Source: Labedella endophytica (GTDB taxonomy: Bacteria > Actinomycetota > Actinomycetes > Actinomycetales > Microbacteriaceae). From it: a stretch of DNA of 64,000 bases. Below the pieces are notes generated by a model. The model made no database searches, was not told the DNA's origin, and saw only the letters and a program-made list of their open reading frames with translations. Location of the stretch: assembly GCF_003990045.1 (NCBI RefSeq), contig NZ_RZGZ01000005.1:62001-126000 (forward strand), given 5' to 3'. The position numbers were made by a program, and so were the translations under genes. This document shows, piece by piece, positions 45,200-54,787 of the stretch (positions are counted from its first letter, which is position 1; every line of letters starts with the position of its first letter).

Positions 45200-48100
45200 T
45201 CAGGAGGCCTGTTCCGCCACGACCCGCTGACCGACGACGGCGGAGACCCCGTCCTGCCTCATCGAGACTCCGTAGAGAGCGTCGGCGATCTCCATCGTTC
45301 GCTTCTGGTGCGTGATGACGATGAGCTGACTCGACTCGCGCAGGTCCTGGAAGATCGTGAGCAGGCGACCGAGGTTCGCGTCGTCGAGCGCCGCCTCGAC
45401 CTCGTCCATGATGTAGAACGGGCTGGGACGAGCCTTGAAGATCGCGATGAGCAGAGCGACCGCGGCGAGGGAACGCTCTCCACCCGAGAGCAGCGACAAC
45501 CGCTCGATCTTCTTGCCGGCGGGCTTCACGCTCACCTCGATGCCGGTCGTCAGGAGGTCGTCCGGGTCGGTCAGCCGGATGGAGCCAGTACCCCCAGGGA
45601 AGAGCACGGGGAAGACCTCCGTGAAGGCGGTGCGGGTGTCCTCGAAGGCCGCGGCGAAGATGACCTGCATCTTCTCGTCGAGCTCCTCGATGATGGTCAC
45701 GAGGTCCGCCCGGGTCTTCGTGAGGTCCGTCAACTGCTCCGTCAGGAACGTGTGGCGCTGCTCGAGGGCGGCGTACTCCTCGAGCGCGAGCGGATTGACG
45801 CGACCGAGTTGGGCGAGCTTGCGCTCCGCCTGGTCGAACCGCCGCTGCTGCTGCGCGCGATCGAACGGCGCGCTCGGGCGCTCGCCGTTCTCGTCGGGTT
45901 CCGCGTCCGCCTCGGGGATCGGCACGTCCGGCCCGTACTCGGAGACGAGGACGTCCTCGACGAGGCCGAGCTCGGACCCCGCCCGTTCCAGCAGGCTCGA
46001 GAGGTGCAGCTTCTTCTCGTAGATCTGGAGCTCCAGGCCGTGCACGCTCTCGGTGATCGCCTGGAGGCGCTCCCGGAGGGCCTGTTCCTCGCGTCGCAGG
46101 CGCCCGAGCTCCTCGTTCTGGCTCGACCGGTCGGCCTCGGCGCGCGCGAGCACGAGGCGGGCCTCGGCGACGGAACGATCGATCGAGGACAGGACATCGG
46201 GAAGGGCGTCGACGACCCGCTGCGCGGTCTCCATCTGACGACGACGGATCACGGCGCGTCGAGCGGCCTGCTCGGCGGCCTGGCGTTCGGCCGCCCTGCG
46301 GCGCTCGAGAGCGCGGACGCGCTCCTGCTCCGAGCGGATCCGCTCACGCGCCGTCTCGACCTCGAGGCGCGCCTCGATCTCCCGCTCCCTCGTCTGCTCG
46401 AACTCACCGGACAGGGCGTCGCGGGTCGACACGTCGAGGATCGGCCGTGGTCGCGACCGGGCCGTCTCGAGGTCGGCTCGCGCTCGATCCGCCGCCGTCT
46501 CGGCTGCCGCGACCTGCTCGGTGGAGGACTCGAAAGCGAGCACGAGCCGGTCGAACTCGGCGGCGGAGGCCTCCGCCTGCACGCGTGCCCTGTTGACCTT
46601 CTCCGTCTCGGCGGCGAGCTGGGCGTCGTACTCGCGCAACGCAGAGAGAGCGAGTTGCGAACGCTCCTTGGCCGCCGTCACCGTCGCGCGCTGTTCGGCG
46701 AGCTCGAACCGCTCCTCGTCGATCGTCCGTTCCACCTCGGTGAGGCGTTCGGCCGCGGCGTCGCGTTCGGCGACGAGCTCGATGCGTCCCTGCTCTCCGC
46801 CGGATCCGCCGCGGAGCAGGTGCTCCGTCAGGACCTCTCCCCCGCGCGTCACGAGCGTGAGCTGGACGCCGATCCCGGACGATCGGAGCGCTGGGGCGGC
46901 CGCTCGGGCCGAGTCGAGATCATCGGCGATGCCGACGAAGGAGAGGAGGCCGCGGACACCGTCGGGTGCCGTCACGACCGCGGCGGCCGGCGTGATCCCG
47001 TCGAGTTCGGGCCAGTCGACGGCGACGACCTCGCCGTCGGCGATCACGACCTCGACACGGCCGAGGTCGTTCTCGGTCGCGCGCGTCACGGCGGCGACGG
47101 CGGCGTCGAGATCCTCGGCGAGCACGGCGTCGGCCGTGGACCCGAGCGCCGCCGCGATGGCGGTCTCGAAGCCCGCGTCGACCTGGACCGAGTCCCCCAC
47201 GATGCCTCTGATTCCCGGAAGCGATGCCCGGATGAGGTCGGAGGCGCCGTCCTTGACCTCGAGGGCGCGGCCGAGCGCACGGACCTGCGCCGTCAGTGCA
47301 TCCCTCTCGCGTTCGTGACCGTGCAGCTGTTCCCGGAGTCGATCGATCTCCGCCTCCGCCTCGAAGACCTCTCCCTGGGCGAGCTCGTACGCCTCGTCGA
47401 GTCCGCTGTCCCCGAGGTCGCGCAGCGGCGATTCGTCGTCGATGCGCGCGAGGGTCGCGGCCGCCTCGTCGCGGCGCGCCTCCGCCTGGTCGATCGCGTT
47501 CTGCTGACGGAGCCGCTCCCCGCGCACCGCGGCGAGGCGACTGGCGGCGGTCTCCGCCTGGCCGGTGAGCTTCGTGATCTCGAGGTCGTGGCGGGACACG
47601 AGTGCGCTCTGTGCCGCGATCTCCACGTCGATCGCGTCGAGCCTCTCGCGTGCCGATGCCGTGTCCGCCTGCGCGGACTGCCAGGCGGCATCCGCCGCGA
47701 CGAGCCCCTCCTGCAGTTCGACGACGAGAGCGGCGGCACGCGCGACCCTCTCGGGCGTCACTCCGTCGGCCAGCTCGGTCGGTTCGGTTTCCGCACCGAG
47801 CAGCGCGAGCTTCTGCGTGGCGAGGGTGTGGAGGCTCCTCGTCCGCTCCTGGACGGATTCGAGCGCGAAGCTCGTCCGGCGCGCGCCGTCCACCGCATCG
47901 CCCTGCTGCTCCTGTTCGATCCGCGCGATCCGCAGGGTCTTCTGCTCGAGCTGCTCCTGCAGCACGATCCGTTCGGTGTGCCGTTCCGACTCGTTCCGCG
48001 AGAAGTCCTCGAGCTGCCGGCGCAGTCCGACGACCTCGTCGGCGAGGAGCCGGGCGCGGGCGTCGCGCACGACGGCCGCGATCGTCTGCGCCTCCCGCGC

Positions 48101-48733
48101 GACCTCCGCCTGCCGTCCGAGCGGCTTCAGCTGCCGCCGGATCTCCCCGGCGAGGTCGCTCAATCGGGTGAGGTTCGTCTGCATCGCTTCGAGCTTGCGG
48201 ACCGTCTTCTCCTTGCGGCGACGGTGCTTGAGGATGCCGGCGGCCTCCTCGACGAAGCCACGGCGCTCCTCGGGGCTCGCACGGAGGACGGCGTCGAGCT
48301 GCCCCTGACCGACGATGACGTGCATCTCGCGACCGAGTCCCGAGTCGGACAGGAGCTCCTGGACGTCGAGGAGGCGGCAGCTCTCCCCGTTGATCGCGTA
48401 TTCACTGCCGCCGTTGCGGAAGAGCGTGCGGCTGATCGTGACCTCGGTGTACTCGATCGGCAGGGCGCCGTCTGCGTTGTCGATCGTGAGCGTGACCTCG
48501 GCCCGGCCGAGCGGACCCCTCGTCGACGTACCGGCGAAGATCACGTCCTCCATCTTGCCGCCGCGGAGCGTCTTGGCGCCCTGCTCGCCCATGACCCAGG
48601 CGAGCGCGTCCACGACGTTGGACTTGCCGGAGCCGTTCGGGCCGACGACGCACGTCACCCCCTGCTCGAAGGCGAAGGTGGTCGGGGACGCGAACGACTT
48701 GAAGCCCTTGAGCGTGAGGCTCTTCAAGTACAC
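45200..48733 (-). CDS. smc: Chromosome segregation ATPase SMC
   Basis: SMC dimers with ScpA and ScpB compact and segregate the chromosome. The 1177-aa product begins VYLKSLTLKGFKSFASPT. It has Walker A GPNGSGKSN (31-39), two long coiled coils, a hinge domain (about residues 500-630, GIVGDSVQVDAG to GGSGGEQGR), the ABC signature LLSGGERSLAAVAL and Walker B FYIMDEVEAALDD. The GTG start at 48733 has AAGGGA upstream. A very large palindrome lies just before it. ScpAB are not in the window. Confidence 0.97.
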   Translation of the reverse strand: MYLKSLTLKGFKSFASPTTFAFEQGVTCVVGPNGSGKSNVVDALAWVMGEQGAKTLRGGKMEDVIFAGTSTRGPLGRAEVTLTIDNADGALPIEYTEVTISRTLFRNGGSEYAINGESCRLLDVQELLSDSGLGREMHVIVGQGQLDAVLRASPEERRGFVEEAAGILKHRRRKEKTVRKLEAMQTNLTRLSDLAGEIRRQLKPLGRQAEVAREAQTIAAVVRDARARLLADEVVGLRRQLEDFSRNESERHTERIVLQEQLEQKTLRIARIEQEQQGDAVDGARRTSFALESVQERTRSLHTLATQKLALLGAETEPTELADGVTPERVARAAALVVELQEGLVAADAAWQSAQADTASARERLDAIDVEIAAQSALVSRHDLEITKLTGQAETAASRLAAVRGERLRQQNAIDQAEARRDEAAATLARIDDESPLRDLGDSGLDEAYELAQGEVFEAEAEIDRLREQLHGHERERDALTAQVRALGRALEVKDGASDLIRASLPGIRGIVGDSVQVDAGFETAIAAALGSTADAVLAEDLDAAVAAVTRATENDLGRVEVVIADGEVVAVDWPELDGITPAAAVVTAPDGVRGLLSFVGIADDLDSARAAAPALRSSGIGVQLTLVTRGGEVLTEHLLRGGSGGEQGRIELVAERDAAAERLTEVERTIDEERFELAEQRATVTAAKERSQLALSALREYDAQLAAETEKVNRARVQAEASAAEFDRLVLAFESSTEQVAAAETAADRARADLETARSRPRPILDVSTRDALSGEFEQTREREIEARLEVETARERIRSEQERVRALERRRAAERQAAEQAARRAVIRRRQMETAQRVVDALPDVLSSIDRSVAEARLVLARAEADRSSQNEELGRLRREEQALRERLQAITESVHGLELQIYEKKLHLSSLLERAGSELGLVEDVLVSEYGPDVPIPEADAEPDENGERPSAPFDRAQQQRRFDQAERKLAQLGRVNPLALEEYAALEQRHTFLTEQLTDLTKTRADLVTIIEELDEKMQVIFAAAFEDTRTAFTEVFPVLFPGGTGSIRLTDPDDLLTTGIEVSVKPAGKKIERLSLLSGGERSLAAVALLIAIFKARPSPFYIMDEVEAALDDANLGRLLTIFQDLRESSQLIVITHQKRTMEIADALYGVSMRQDGVSAVVGQRVVAEQAS

Positions 48734-48755
48734 GCGTGCTGTCCCTTCGTCCGGC

Positions 48756-48792
48756 CCGGGTCGTTCGGCTCTACGGTAGCCGAACGACCCGG
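48756..48792. promoter_or_regulatory. 37-bp interrupted palindrome over the putative smc promoter
   Basis: CCGGGTCGTTCGGCT (48756-48770) and AGCCGAACGACCCGG (48778-48792) are perfect 15-bp inverted arms around CTACGGT. The centre holds TACCGT on the minus strand (48773-48778), a possible smc -10 that would start the RNA inside the left arm. It may be an operator for a dimeric repressor, or a leader hairpin 22 bases before the smc GTG. Confidence 0.55.
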
Positions 48793-48864
48793 CCCGGCCG
48801 GGTTCCCACGCTGCGCGACGACGGGGGTCGGAACGCGGTCTGGTCAGGGACCACGCGTGCGCGG

Positions 48865-48870
48865 TAGCCT
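48865..48870 (+). promoter_or_regulatory. Candidate -10 hexamer TAGCCT for the GNAT gene
   Basis: TAGCCT lies 37 bases before the GNAT GTG. This leaves a leader of about 30 bases with a purine-rich GAAGAAGGG stretch as ribosome site. Confidence 0.35.
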
Positions 48871-48907
48871 CGGCTGCCCATCGGCGGCGGAGAAGAAGGG
48901 CGAGAGA

Positions 48908-50005
48908 GTGGACGAGCGAGTGCATGAACGCGTCGTCATCGAGGAGGGACGCATCCCTGCCACCCTCGATGGACCGGACGGCGCGTCCTTCCGGGAGATG
49001 GTCGACGTCCGGAACGCCGTGGAAGCCGCGGCGTTCGGTACGGACGAATACGCATCGACGGCCGAGGAGATCCTCCCGGGCTGGCTCAACTCCACGGACG
49101 GTCCGAGACGGCTGCTGCTCGCGCGGGTCGACGGGCGCATCGTCGGGCGCGGCGTGCTGGATCTGCCGGCCGAGCCCGGATCGCCCACCGCCTTCGTCTC
49201 GGCCGAGGTGCTGCCCGACTTTCGCGATGCGGGGATCGGGACGGCTCTCCTGACCCGTATCGAGGAGTGGGCGACCGAGGCCGACCGCACGATCCTCAAG
49301 GCGTTCGTCACCCATGGACCCTTCCGCGGCGGACGAGCCCTCCGGCCCCCGACGGGATTCGGCCGGATCGATTCGGACGCCCCGGAGGTGTCGTTCGCGC
49401 AGGGCCGCGGGTACCGCCTCGAACAGGTCGAGCGCATGTCCCGCCTCGATGTCGCCGATACCCTCCCCGTCCTCGCCAGCGTCTCCGCCGAGGTCGGTGC
49501 CCGGGCCACCGGCTACACGACCCTCACCGTGTCCGGCGCGCTTCCCGACGAGTGGCTCGCCGACATGGTCGTGCTGCAGCAGCGGATGTCGACGGATGCG
49601 CCCGCCGGTGGGCTCGACGTCGACGAGGAGGTCTGGGACACGGATCGTGTACGACGCATGGAGTCCGATCGCGCCGCGGGAGGTCAGCTCGCCCTCACGA
49701 CCGTCGCGCGTCACGATGCGAGCGGGCGCCTCGTGGCCTTCACGGAGTTACTCGTACCGACCGACCGCGGCCGGCCCGTGTTGCAGGATTCGACGCTCGT
49801 CCTCTCGGAGCATCGTGGTCACCGTCTCGGCATGCTCGTGAAGGCGACGAACCTGCTCGCGCTGCGCGACGCCTCCCCCGCGTCGACCACCGTCACGACC
49901 TACAACGCCGAGGAGAACAGGCCGATGCTGAGCGTCAATGAGGCTCTCGGGTTCCGTCCCATCGGCGCCGAGGGCGGGTGGCGGAAGGACGTCTCGCTGC
50001 CGTGA
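48908..50005 (+). CDS. GNAT family N-acetyltransferase (two-domain)
   Basis: The 365-aa product has two GNAT-like halves. The first (residues 1-170) has the acetyl-CoA region EVLPDFRDAGIGTALLTRIEEWA. The second (about 185-365) has STLVLSEHRGHRLGMLVKATNLLAL with the RGHRLG loop and ends with the typical NEALGFRPIG. Such tandem GNAT proteins include aminoglycoside and mycothiol-synthase-like enzymes, but no feature here picks a substrate. The GTG at 48908 is chosen because coding similarity begins near there. The open frame upstream runs antisense to smc. Confidence 0.83.
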   Translation: MDERVHERVVIEEGRIPATLDGPDGASFREMVDVRNAVEAAAFGTDEYASTAEEILPGWLNSTDGPRRLLLARVDGRIVGRGVLDLPAEPGSPTAFVSAEVLPDFRDAGIGTALLTRIEEWATEADRTILKAFVTHGPFRGGRALRPPTGFGRIDSDAPEVSFAQGRGYRLEQVERMSRLDVADTLPVLASVSAEVGARATGYTTLTVSGALPDEWLADMVVLQQRMSTDAPAGGLDVDEEVWDTDRVRRMESDRAAGGQLALTTVARHDASGRLVAFTELLVPTDRGRPVLQDSTLVLSEHRGHRLGMLVKATNLLALRDASPASTTVTTYNAEENRPMLSVNEALGFRPIGAEGGWRKDVSLP

Positions 50006-50036
50006 CGGGACGTCGTCCGCAGCTCCTGGCAGCCGC

Positions 50037-50933
50037 CTAGGCCTCCCGCAGCACCTGACACACCGGGCAGTAGTGGCTCGAGCGGTTCGCGAAGGCCACC
50101 CGGACGATGCTCGTGCCGCACCGTCGGCAGGCATCGCCCTGGCGACCGTAGGCGTTGAGGCTGTGGGCGAAGTAGCCGGCCTGGCCGTTGACGTTGACGT
50201 ACTGGGCGTCGAAGCTCGTACCGCCCTCCGCCAGCGCCTTCCGGAGCACGGCGCGGACCTCCTCGAGGATCCGGCGCACGTCCGTGACCGAGAGGCTGAC
50301 CCCTGGCTGCTCGGGGGCGATCATCGCTCCCCAGAGGGACTCGTCGGCGTAGATGTTGCCGATCCCGCTCAGGATCGTCTGATCGAGCAGGAGTCGCTTG
50401 ATCCCGCTGCGACTCGCTCGGATCCTCGAGACGACCCGCTCCTCGTCGATGAACGGGTCGAGCGCATCCCGGCCGATGTGCGCGACGCGTTCGGGGAGCA
50501 GGGCGTCCGCGACGACGGCTCCAGCGTGGCCGGCGGGTCGAGCGTCCGGTGCGACCACCAGCGGGTCGATCGCGAGCCCGCCGAAGATGCGCTGGTCGGC
50601 GAAGTTCACGGCGAGCTCGCCGTGCTCGGGATGCTCGAGGGACAGCGCGACCCGGGTGAACCGGTCCGTCTCACCGGGCCGGCGCAACAGCATCTGTCCG
50701 CTCATGCCGAGGTGCGCGGTGAGCGCACGACCATCGTCGAGGGGGAACCACAGGAACTTCCCTCGACGCACGGCCGACCGGATGATGAGCCCCGTCAGAT
50801 CGTCCTCGAACGCCGTTCCGAGGTGGCGTCGAAGGGAGCGGCGGTCGAGGACCTCGACACCGGTGACCCGTGCCCCGGTCACCGCCGGCTCGAGTCCGGC
50901 CCGGACGACCTCGACCTCCGGCAGTTCAGGCAT
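50037..50933 (-). CDS. mutM: Formamidopyrimidine-DNA glycosylase
   Basis: MutM/Fpg excises 8-oxoguanine and cuts the DNA backbone. The 298-aa product begins MPELPEVEVVRAGL, with the catalytic N-terminal proline and E3. It has the lysine of RRGKFLWF, the H2TH region SGIGNIYADESLW and the C-terminal zinc finger CRRCGTSIVRVAF...CPVCQ. The ATG at 50933 is fixed by the need for proline 2. Copies of its first bases occur upstream. It follows rnc by 45 bases. Confidence 0.96.
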   Translation of the reverse strand: MPELPEVEVVRAGLEPAVTGARVTGVEVLDRRSLRRHLGTAFEDDLTGLIIRSAVRRGKFLWFPLDDGRALTAHLGMSGQMLLRRPGETDRFTRVALSLEHPEHGELAVNFADQRIFGGLAIDPLVVAPDARPAGHAGAVVADALLPERVAHIGRDALDPFIDEERVVSRIRASRSGIKRLLLDQTILSGIGNIYADESLWGAMIAPEQPGVSLSVTDVRRILEEVRAVLRKALAEGGTSFDAQYVNVNGQAGYFAHSLNAYGRQGDACRRCGTSIVRVAFANRSSHYCPVCQVLREA

Positions 50934-50995
50934 CGGCGAATTCAGGCATCGGGGAGTTCGGGCATCAGGGAGCGGGGGTCAGTGAGTTCGGGCAT
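50923..50995. repeat. Four copies of the mutM start region (ATGCCYGAAYT)
   Basis: The 11-base motif AGTTCRGGCAT (plus strand; ATGCCYGAAYT on the coding strand, one copy with AATTC) occurs at 50923-50933, 50939-50949, 50955-50965 and 50985-50995. The first is the real mutM start. The 16-base steps put neighbouring copies in different frames. The two middle copies make seven-codon open frames that end just after the next ATG. The last copy lies in the end of rnc. Confidence 0.8.
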
Positions 50996-51671
50996 CGAGC
51001 TCTGTCCACGCGGTCAGGGCCGCGGCCATCTCGGCGTGCTTCTTGCTGCTGCCGGTGCCCTCCGCCGACACGATGTCGCCGACGGCGACCCGTGCCACGA
51101 AGACGCGCGAGTGATCGGGCCCCGAGGCCGTCACCGTGTACGTGGGTGCGGGGCCGCCCAGAGCCGCCGCAGCCTCCTGGAGGCTCGTCTTCGGATCCAT
51201 GGTCGCGCCGAAGCGATCGATCTCGCCGATGAGCGGCGACACGAGCCGGAGGACGAGGTCCTTCGCCACAGCCGGTCCGCTGTCGAGGAAGACGGCGCCG
51301 AACACGGCCTCCATCGTGTCCGCGAGGATCGACGCCTTGTCTCGGCCACCCGTGAGCTCTTCGCCCCGACCGAGACGGATGTGCTCCCCGAGATCGATGC
51401 GACGGGCCACGACGGCGAGGGCGACGGTCGAGACGACGCTCGCCCGCATCTTGGCGAGCGATCCCTCCGGGAGGTCGGGATTGTCCCGGTAGAGCGTCTC
51501 GGTGACGGCGAGCCCCAGGACGGAGTCGCCGAGGAACTCGAGGCGCTCGTTGTGTGGGATGCCGCCGTTCTCGTACGCGAAGGACCGGTGGGTGAGCGCG
51601 AGCTCGAGCAGGTCGGGACTCACGGGCACGCCAAGAGCCACGATGAGCGAGGTGTGCTCATCGTGGCTCAT
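50979..51671 (-). CDS. rnc: Ribonuclease III
   Basis: RNase III cuts double-stranded RNA, including rRNA precursors. The 230-aa product has the signature [13 protein letters not shown] (E45, D49), the second acidic pair in [14 protein letters not shown] (D118, E121) and a C-terminal dsRNA-binding domain ([20 protein letters not shown] to [15 protein letters not shown]). The ATG is at 51671. It follows rpmF by 45 bases. Its last codons lie in the ATGCCYGAAYT repeat. Confidence 0.96.
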   Translation of the reverse strand: MSHDEHTSLIVALGVPVSPDLLELALTHRSFAYENGGIPHNERLEFLGDSVLGLAVTETLYRDNPDLPEGSLAKMRASVVSTVALAVVARRIDLGEHIRLGRGEELTGGRDKASILADTMEAVFGAVFLDSGPAVAKDLVLRLVSPLIGEIDRFGATMDPKTSLQEAAAALGGPAPTYTVTASGPDHSRVFVARVAVGDIVSAEGTGSSKKHAEMAAALTAWTELDARTH

Positions 51672-51716
51672 GGGAAGACGGACCGATCGCGGGTCGGAGA
51701 GGACCCGAGAAGGGAA

Positions 51717-51920
51717 TCAGACGTCGGCGACCTTGCGGCCCTTGTACTCGAGGAAGAGCGGGGTGCCCGCGGAATCCTCGACGACCTTGGCGCGGTGCGG
51801 CAGGCTGTAGGTGACCTTGCCGTTCTCGACGGTCTTGACGAGCTTGGGGGCCTCAGCCTTCCACTGCGAACGACGAGCGTGCGTGTTGGCTCGGGATTGT
51901 TTCCGCTTCGGAACAGCCAT
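51717..51920 (-). CDS. rpmF: 50S ribosomal protein L32
   Basis: L32 is a small 50S protein. The 67-aa product has the family start [20 protein letters not shown] and a C-terminal part [17 protein letters not shown]. It lacks the CxxC zinc pair, so it is the cysteine-free form. The ATG at 51920 lies three bases after the yceD stop, in the standard yceD-rpmF pair. Confidence 0.97.
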   Translation of the reverse strand: MAVPKRKQSRANTHARRSQWKAEAPKLVKTVENGKVTYSLPHRAKVVEDSAGTPLFLEYKGRKVADV

Positions 51921-51923
51921 GAT

Positions 51924-52484
51924 TCAACCTTCTTCTTTGTCTTCAGCGCCCGATCCTGCGGCGCCTGGTCTGGGGGCGAACTCCGCGAGCGCAGCCCACC
52001 GAGGATCGGAGGCTTCACGGGATTCCGGTTCCGGGCGACTCTCCATCCGCTCGCCGGTCTCGGGGTCGAGACCGGGGCAGTCGGGAGTGCACACCGGTTG
52101 AAACGGCAGTGACAAAACCACTGCATCTCTGACGAGAGATTCTAGATCGACATGGTCGTAGAGAACCTCGTACTCAGACGCTTCCGATCCAGAGTACGCG
52201 AAAAGTTCCTGAAACTCGACTTCGACAGGCTGGGACATCTCCCGCAGGCACCGTCCGCACTCCCCGTCCGCCGTCGTCTCGATCTCCGCCGTCACGAGGA
52301 TGCCCTCGTGCACGGATTCGAGTCGGATATCGGCGTGGAGGTCCGTGCCCGCCTTGACGGCGACGAGTCCCTCACCCAGCTGGTCGGGAGCGGGGAAATC
52401 GTAGGAGTGCTCGCGCATCTCCCCCGGTCGCCCCTCGAGGTCTCTCACTCCGACCGTGTACGGCGTCCTCTTCAGTCCAGTCAC
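51924..52484 (-). CDS. yceD: YceD/DUF177 family protein (23S rRNA accumulation protein)
   Basis: YceD is needed for normal 23S rRNA levels and is almost always encoded before rpmF. The 186-aa product has the family core ECGRCLREMSQPVEVEFQEL, FAYSG and the late cysteine motif VCTPDCPGLDPETG. The GTG start at 52484 forms a GTGA overlap with the transglutaminase stop, so yceD is coupled to a gene outside its usual context. Confidence 0.92.
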   Translation of the reverse strand: MTGLKRTPYTVGVRDLEGRPGEMREHSYDFPAPDQLGEGLVAVKAGTDLHADIRLESVHEGILVTAEIETTADGECGRCLREMSQPVEVEFQELFAYSGSEASEYEVLYDHVDLESLVRDAVVLSLPFQPVCTPDCPGLDPETGERMESRPEPESREASDPRWAALAEFAPRPGAAGSGAEDKEEG

Positions 52485-54787
52485 CGGGGAATTCTACCCT
52501 CTGTGGGGCGCCGGGGGTCCCGACCCGCGCGAACCGGCGTCGCGATGGCTCCCCGCCGCCGAGCGACGACCGAGGCCGGCACCACCGCCGCGCGGACGCG
52601 ATGCGCCCGCGTGGTGGCAGCGGCCAGGGCACCGCGCACGATCTCGGCGTCGTCACGGAGGTCGGCGACCACCGGAGAGCTCGCCTTCGCGTACCTCTCG
52701 AACTCGACCGCGGCGAGGAGTCGGTCGAGCGATGCCGTCGCACGCCGATCCTCCGCGACGACACGTCGGAGCCGGGCCGCGAGGTCCCGTTCGGAATCGG
52801 CGTCGCCGACGGGATACCCGAGATCCAGCACCGCGTCCACGAGATCGTCCCACAGCGGCGCGACCGTCGACTCGGCGCGGGCGAGGTCCCAGCGCCTCCT
52901 GCGCCGGACGGTCCTCACGATGGCCGGCACGACAATGACCAGAAGCACGAGCACGAGCAGGACGCTCCCGACGGCCGTCGTCTGCGTCGAACGACCACTC
53001 CCTCCAGCGCCCGCCTCCGCCTCGTCGGGATCCGTCGATGCCGTCGGGGTGGGGGTCGACGACGGGTCCTGCGACGCCGCCCCCGTCGGTACGTCATCGG
53101 GGGCGGCGGCATCCGCGGCCTCGACGGCATACGACGGGACGATCCCGCGACCCGGCGTCGGCTCGAACGGGACCCACCCGACACCCGCGAAGTACAACTC
53201 CGGCCAGGCGTGGAGGTCGTCGCTCCCGACCCGGTAGGCCACGAACCCGTCGTCGTCGGATCCCACACGGTCACCCGGGAGGTATCCGAGGGACACGCGA
53301 GAGGGGATGCCCGCCATGCGCGAGAGGATCGCCATAGCCGACGCGAAGTGCACGCAGTAGCCGCTCTTCTGCTCGAGGAAATCGGCGATCGCCTGGAAAC
53401 CGTCGCCGTCGTAGCCGTCCTGCACCGGCGTCGTCACGGAGTAGGCGAAGTCCGTGCGGAGGTACTCCTGGATCGCGAACGCCGCGTCGTACTGGTTCGT
53501 CGTCCCCGCCGTGACGTCGTCGAAGACGGATCGGAGCGTTCCGGGGACCTCGTCCGGCAGATCGAGGAACGGGGTGACTCCTGCGGGGTAGTCCGGCTCA
53601 GCTCCGCGGAGTTGATCGGCACTCGGCTGGATCAGCAACGACGTCACCGAGTATTCCTGGTCCTCGACGGAGTCCGACGGGCTCGACACCGTCAGCCCCT
53701 CGGTGTCCCACTCCCATGATCCGTCGAGGCCGGTGATCGCGACCGAGGGGAACGGAACGGGCAGAAGGTCCCCGACGAGGCCGGTGATCGAGATGTTCAC
53801 CGTCTCCTCCTCCACGGGGACCTCCGCAGTGAGCCCGGGAACGATGAGTCTCTCGCCCTCCGATTGTCCGACCATCTCGCTCTCCCCGCTCGAGCTCCAC
53901 TGCGCTCCCTCGAATCGATCGAGGGTGAGGATGCGCAGGTACTGCGCGGTCGTCGATGTCGTCTGGTAAGTGAAGTGAGGCGTGTTGCCCGGCCGCTGGA
54001 GGTCGCGCCCGAGGTCGGCGAGTTCGCTGATGCCCGAGCCGAGCGCGGATTCCCCGTCGGGCTCCACGAGACTCCGCGACGAGAAGGCCGGGACGAGGGT
54101 CGCCGCGAGGACCGTCGTCACGACGGCGGCCGCTCCGATCCCGAGCGCAGAGGCCCTCGACGACGCCGTCAGCGCGGTGACCCGTCCGCGTCGTCCGTCC
54201 ACGCGCAGCACGACGAGGAAGGCGATCGCGACGAGCACATAGGCGACGATGTCGATGCTTCCGGTGAAGATGGACGGCGGAACGAGCATCCCGACGGCGA
54301 GCACACCGGTGAGCGCGGGCGAGCGCAGCGAGATGCCGACGACGTCGGCGAGGACGGCGAGGGCCCCGAGTCCCACCGCCAGGAGGAAGAGCAACGGGGT
54401 GATCGGCTCGACGGGCACGGCCTGCACGTACAAGGAACGGCCGGCGTCGACCGCGAGCTGTTGGACGGCCGAGACGGTGTCGAGCGTGGGGAGGACTCCG
54501 AGCAGGGCGGAGCCCGGCGCGAAGACCACTACGAGCCCGATCAGCCAGACGCCGGTTCCGACGAGGGTACCCACCCAGGGGGCACCTCCGAGAGAACGGA
54601 CGATCGCCGCGGGGACGAACACCGCGGCGATCGCCGTGATCGCCGTCAGCCACCAGTCGGTCCCCTGGATGACGGCACCGAGGGGGATGAGGGAGACGAT
54701 GAGAAGGACGGCTATGGAGAGCACGCCCGCCCAGTTCGCGGCTGGCGCGTCACCGCGCCGGTCCGACGGTGCGGTCTCGTTCGTCAT
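52481..54787 (-). CDS. Membrane transglutaminase-like protein (TgpA-type)
   Basis: The 768-aa product has a bundle of N-terminal membrane helices (about residues 18-215), an extracytoplasmic part and a transglutaminase-like domain. That domain has the catalytic cysteine in SGYCVHFASAM (C478) and the histidine in DDLHAWPELYF (H526), followed by GWVPFEPTPG. A Ser/Thr/Pro linker, another membrane segment (VGSVLLVLVLLVIVVPAIV) and a cytoplasmic DUF4129-like helical tail close it. The start is ATG at 54787, overlapping the DUF58 stop by four bases. With MoxR and DUF58 it forms a common module whose substrate is not known. Confidence 0.9.
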   Translation of the reverse strand: MTNETAPSDRRGDAPAANWAGVLSIAVLLIVSLIPLGAVIQGTDWWLTAITAIAAVFVPAAIVRSLGGAPWVGTLVGTGVWLIGLVVVFAPGSALLGVLPTLDTVSAVQQLAVDAGRSLYVQAVPVEPITPLLFLLAVGLGALAVLADVVGISLRSPALTGVLAVGMLVPPSIFTGSIDIVAYVLVAIAFLVVLRVDGRRGRVTALTASSRASALGIGAAAVVTTVLAATLVPAFSSRSLVEPDGESALGSGISELADLGRDLQRPGNTPHFTYQTTSTTAQYLRILTLDRFEGAQWSSSGESEMVGQSEGERLIVPGLTAEVPVEEETVNISITGLVGDLLPVPFPSVAITGLDGSWEWDTEGLTVSSPSDSVEDQEYSVTSLLIQPSADQLRGAEPDYPAGVTPFLDLPDEVPGTLRSVFDDVTAGTTNQYDAAFAIQEYLRTDFAYSVTTPVQDGYDGDGFQAIADFLEQKSGYCVHFASAMAILSRMAGIPSRVSLGYLPGDRVGSDDDGFVAYRVGSDDLHAWPELYFAGVGWVPFEPTPGRGIVPSYAVEAADAAAPDDVPTGAASQDPSSTPTPTASTDPDEAEAGAGGSGRSTQTTAVGSVLLVLVLLVIVVPAIVRTVRRRRRWDLARAESTVAPLWDDLVDAVLDLGYPVGDADSERDLAARLRRVVAEDRRATASLDRLLAAVEFERYAKASSPVVADLRDDAEIVRGALAAATTRAHRVRAAVVPASVVARRRGAIATPVRAGRDPRRPTEGRIPR

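Noticed and set aside
44762-50005. A plus-strand open frame of over 5 kb antisense to smc
   Set aside because: Very high GC removes stop codons from the antisense frame. The translation is Arg/Leu-rich and low in motifs. Only its last 366 codons (GNAT) look like protein.
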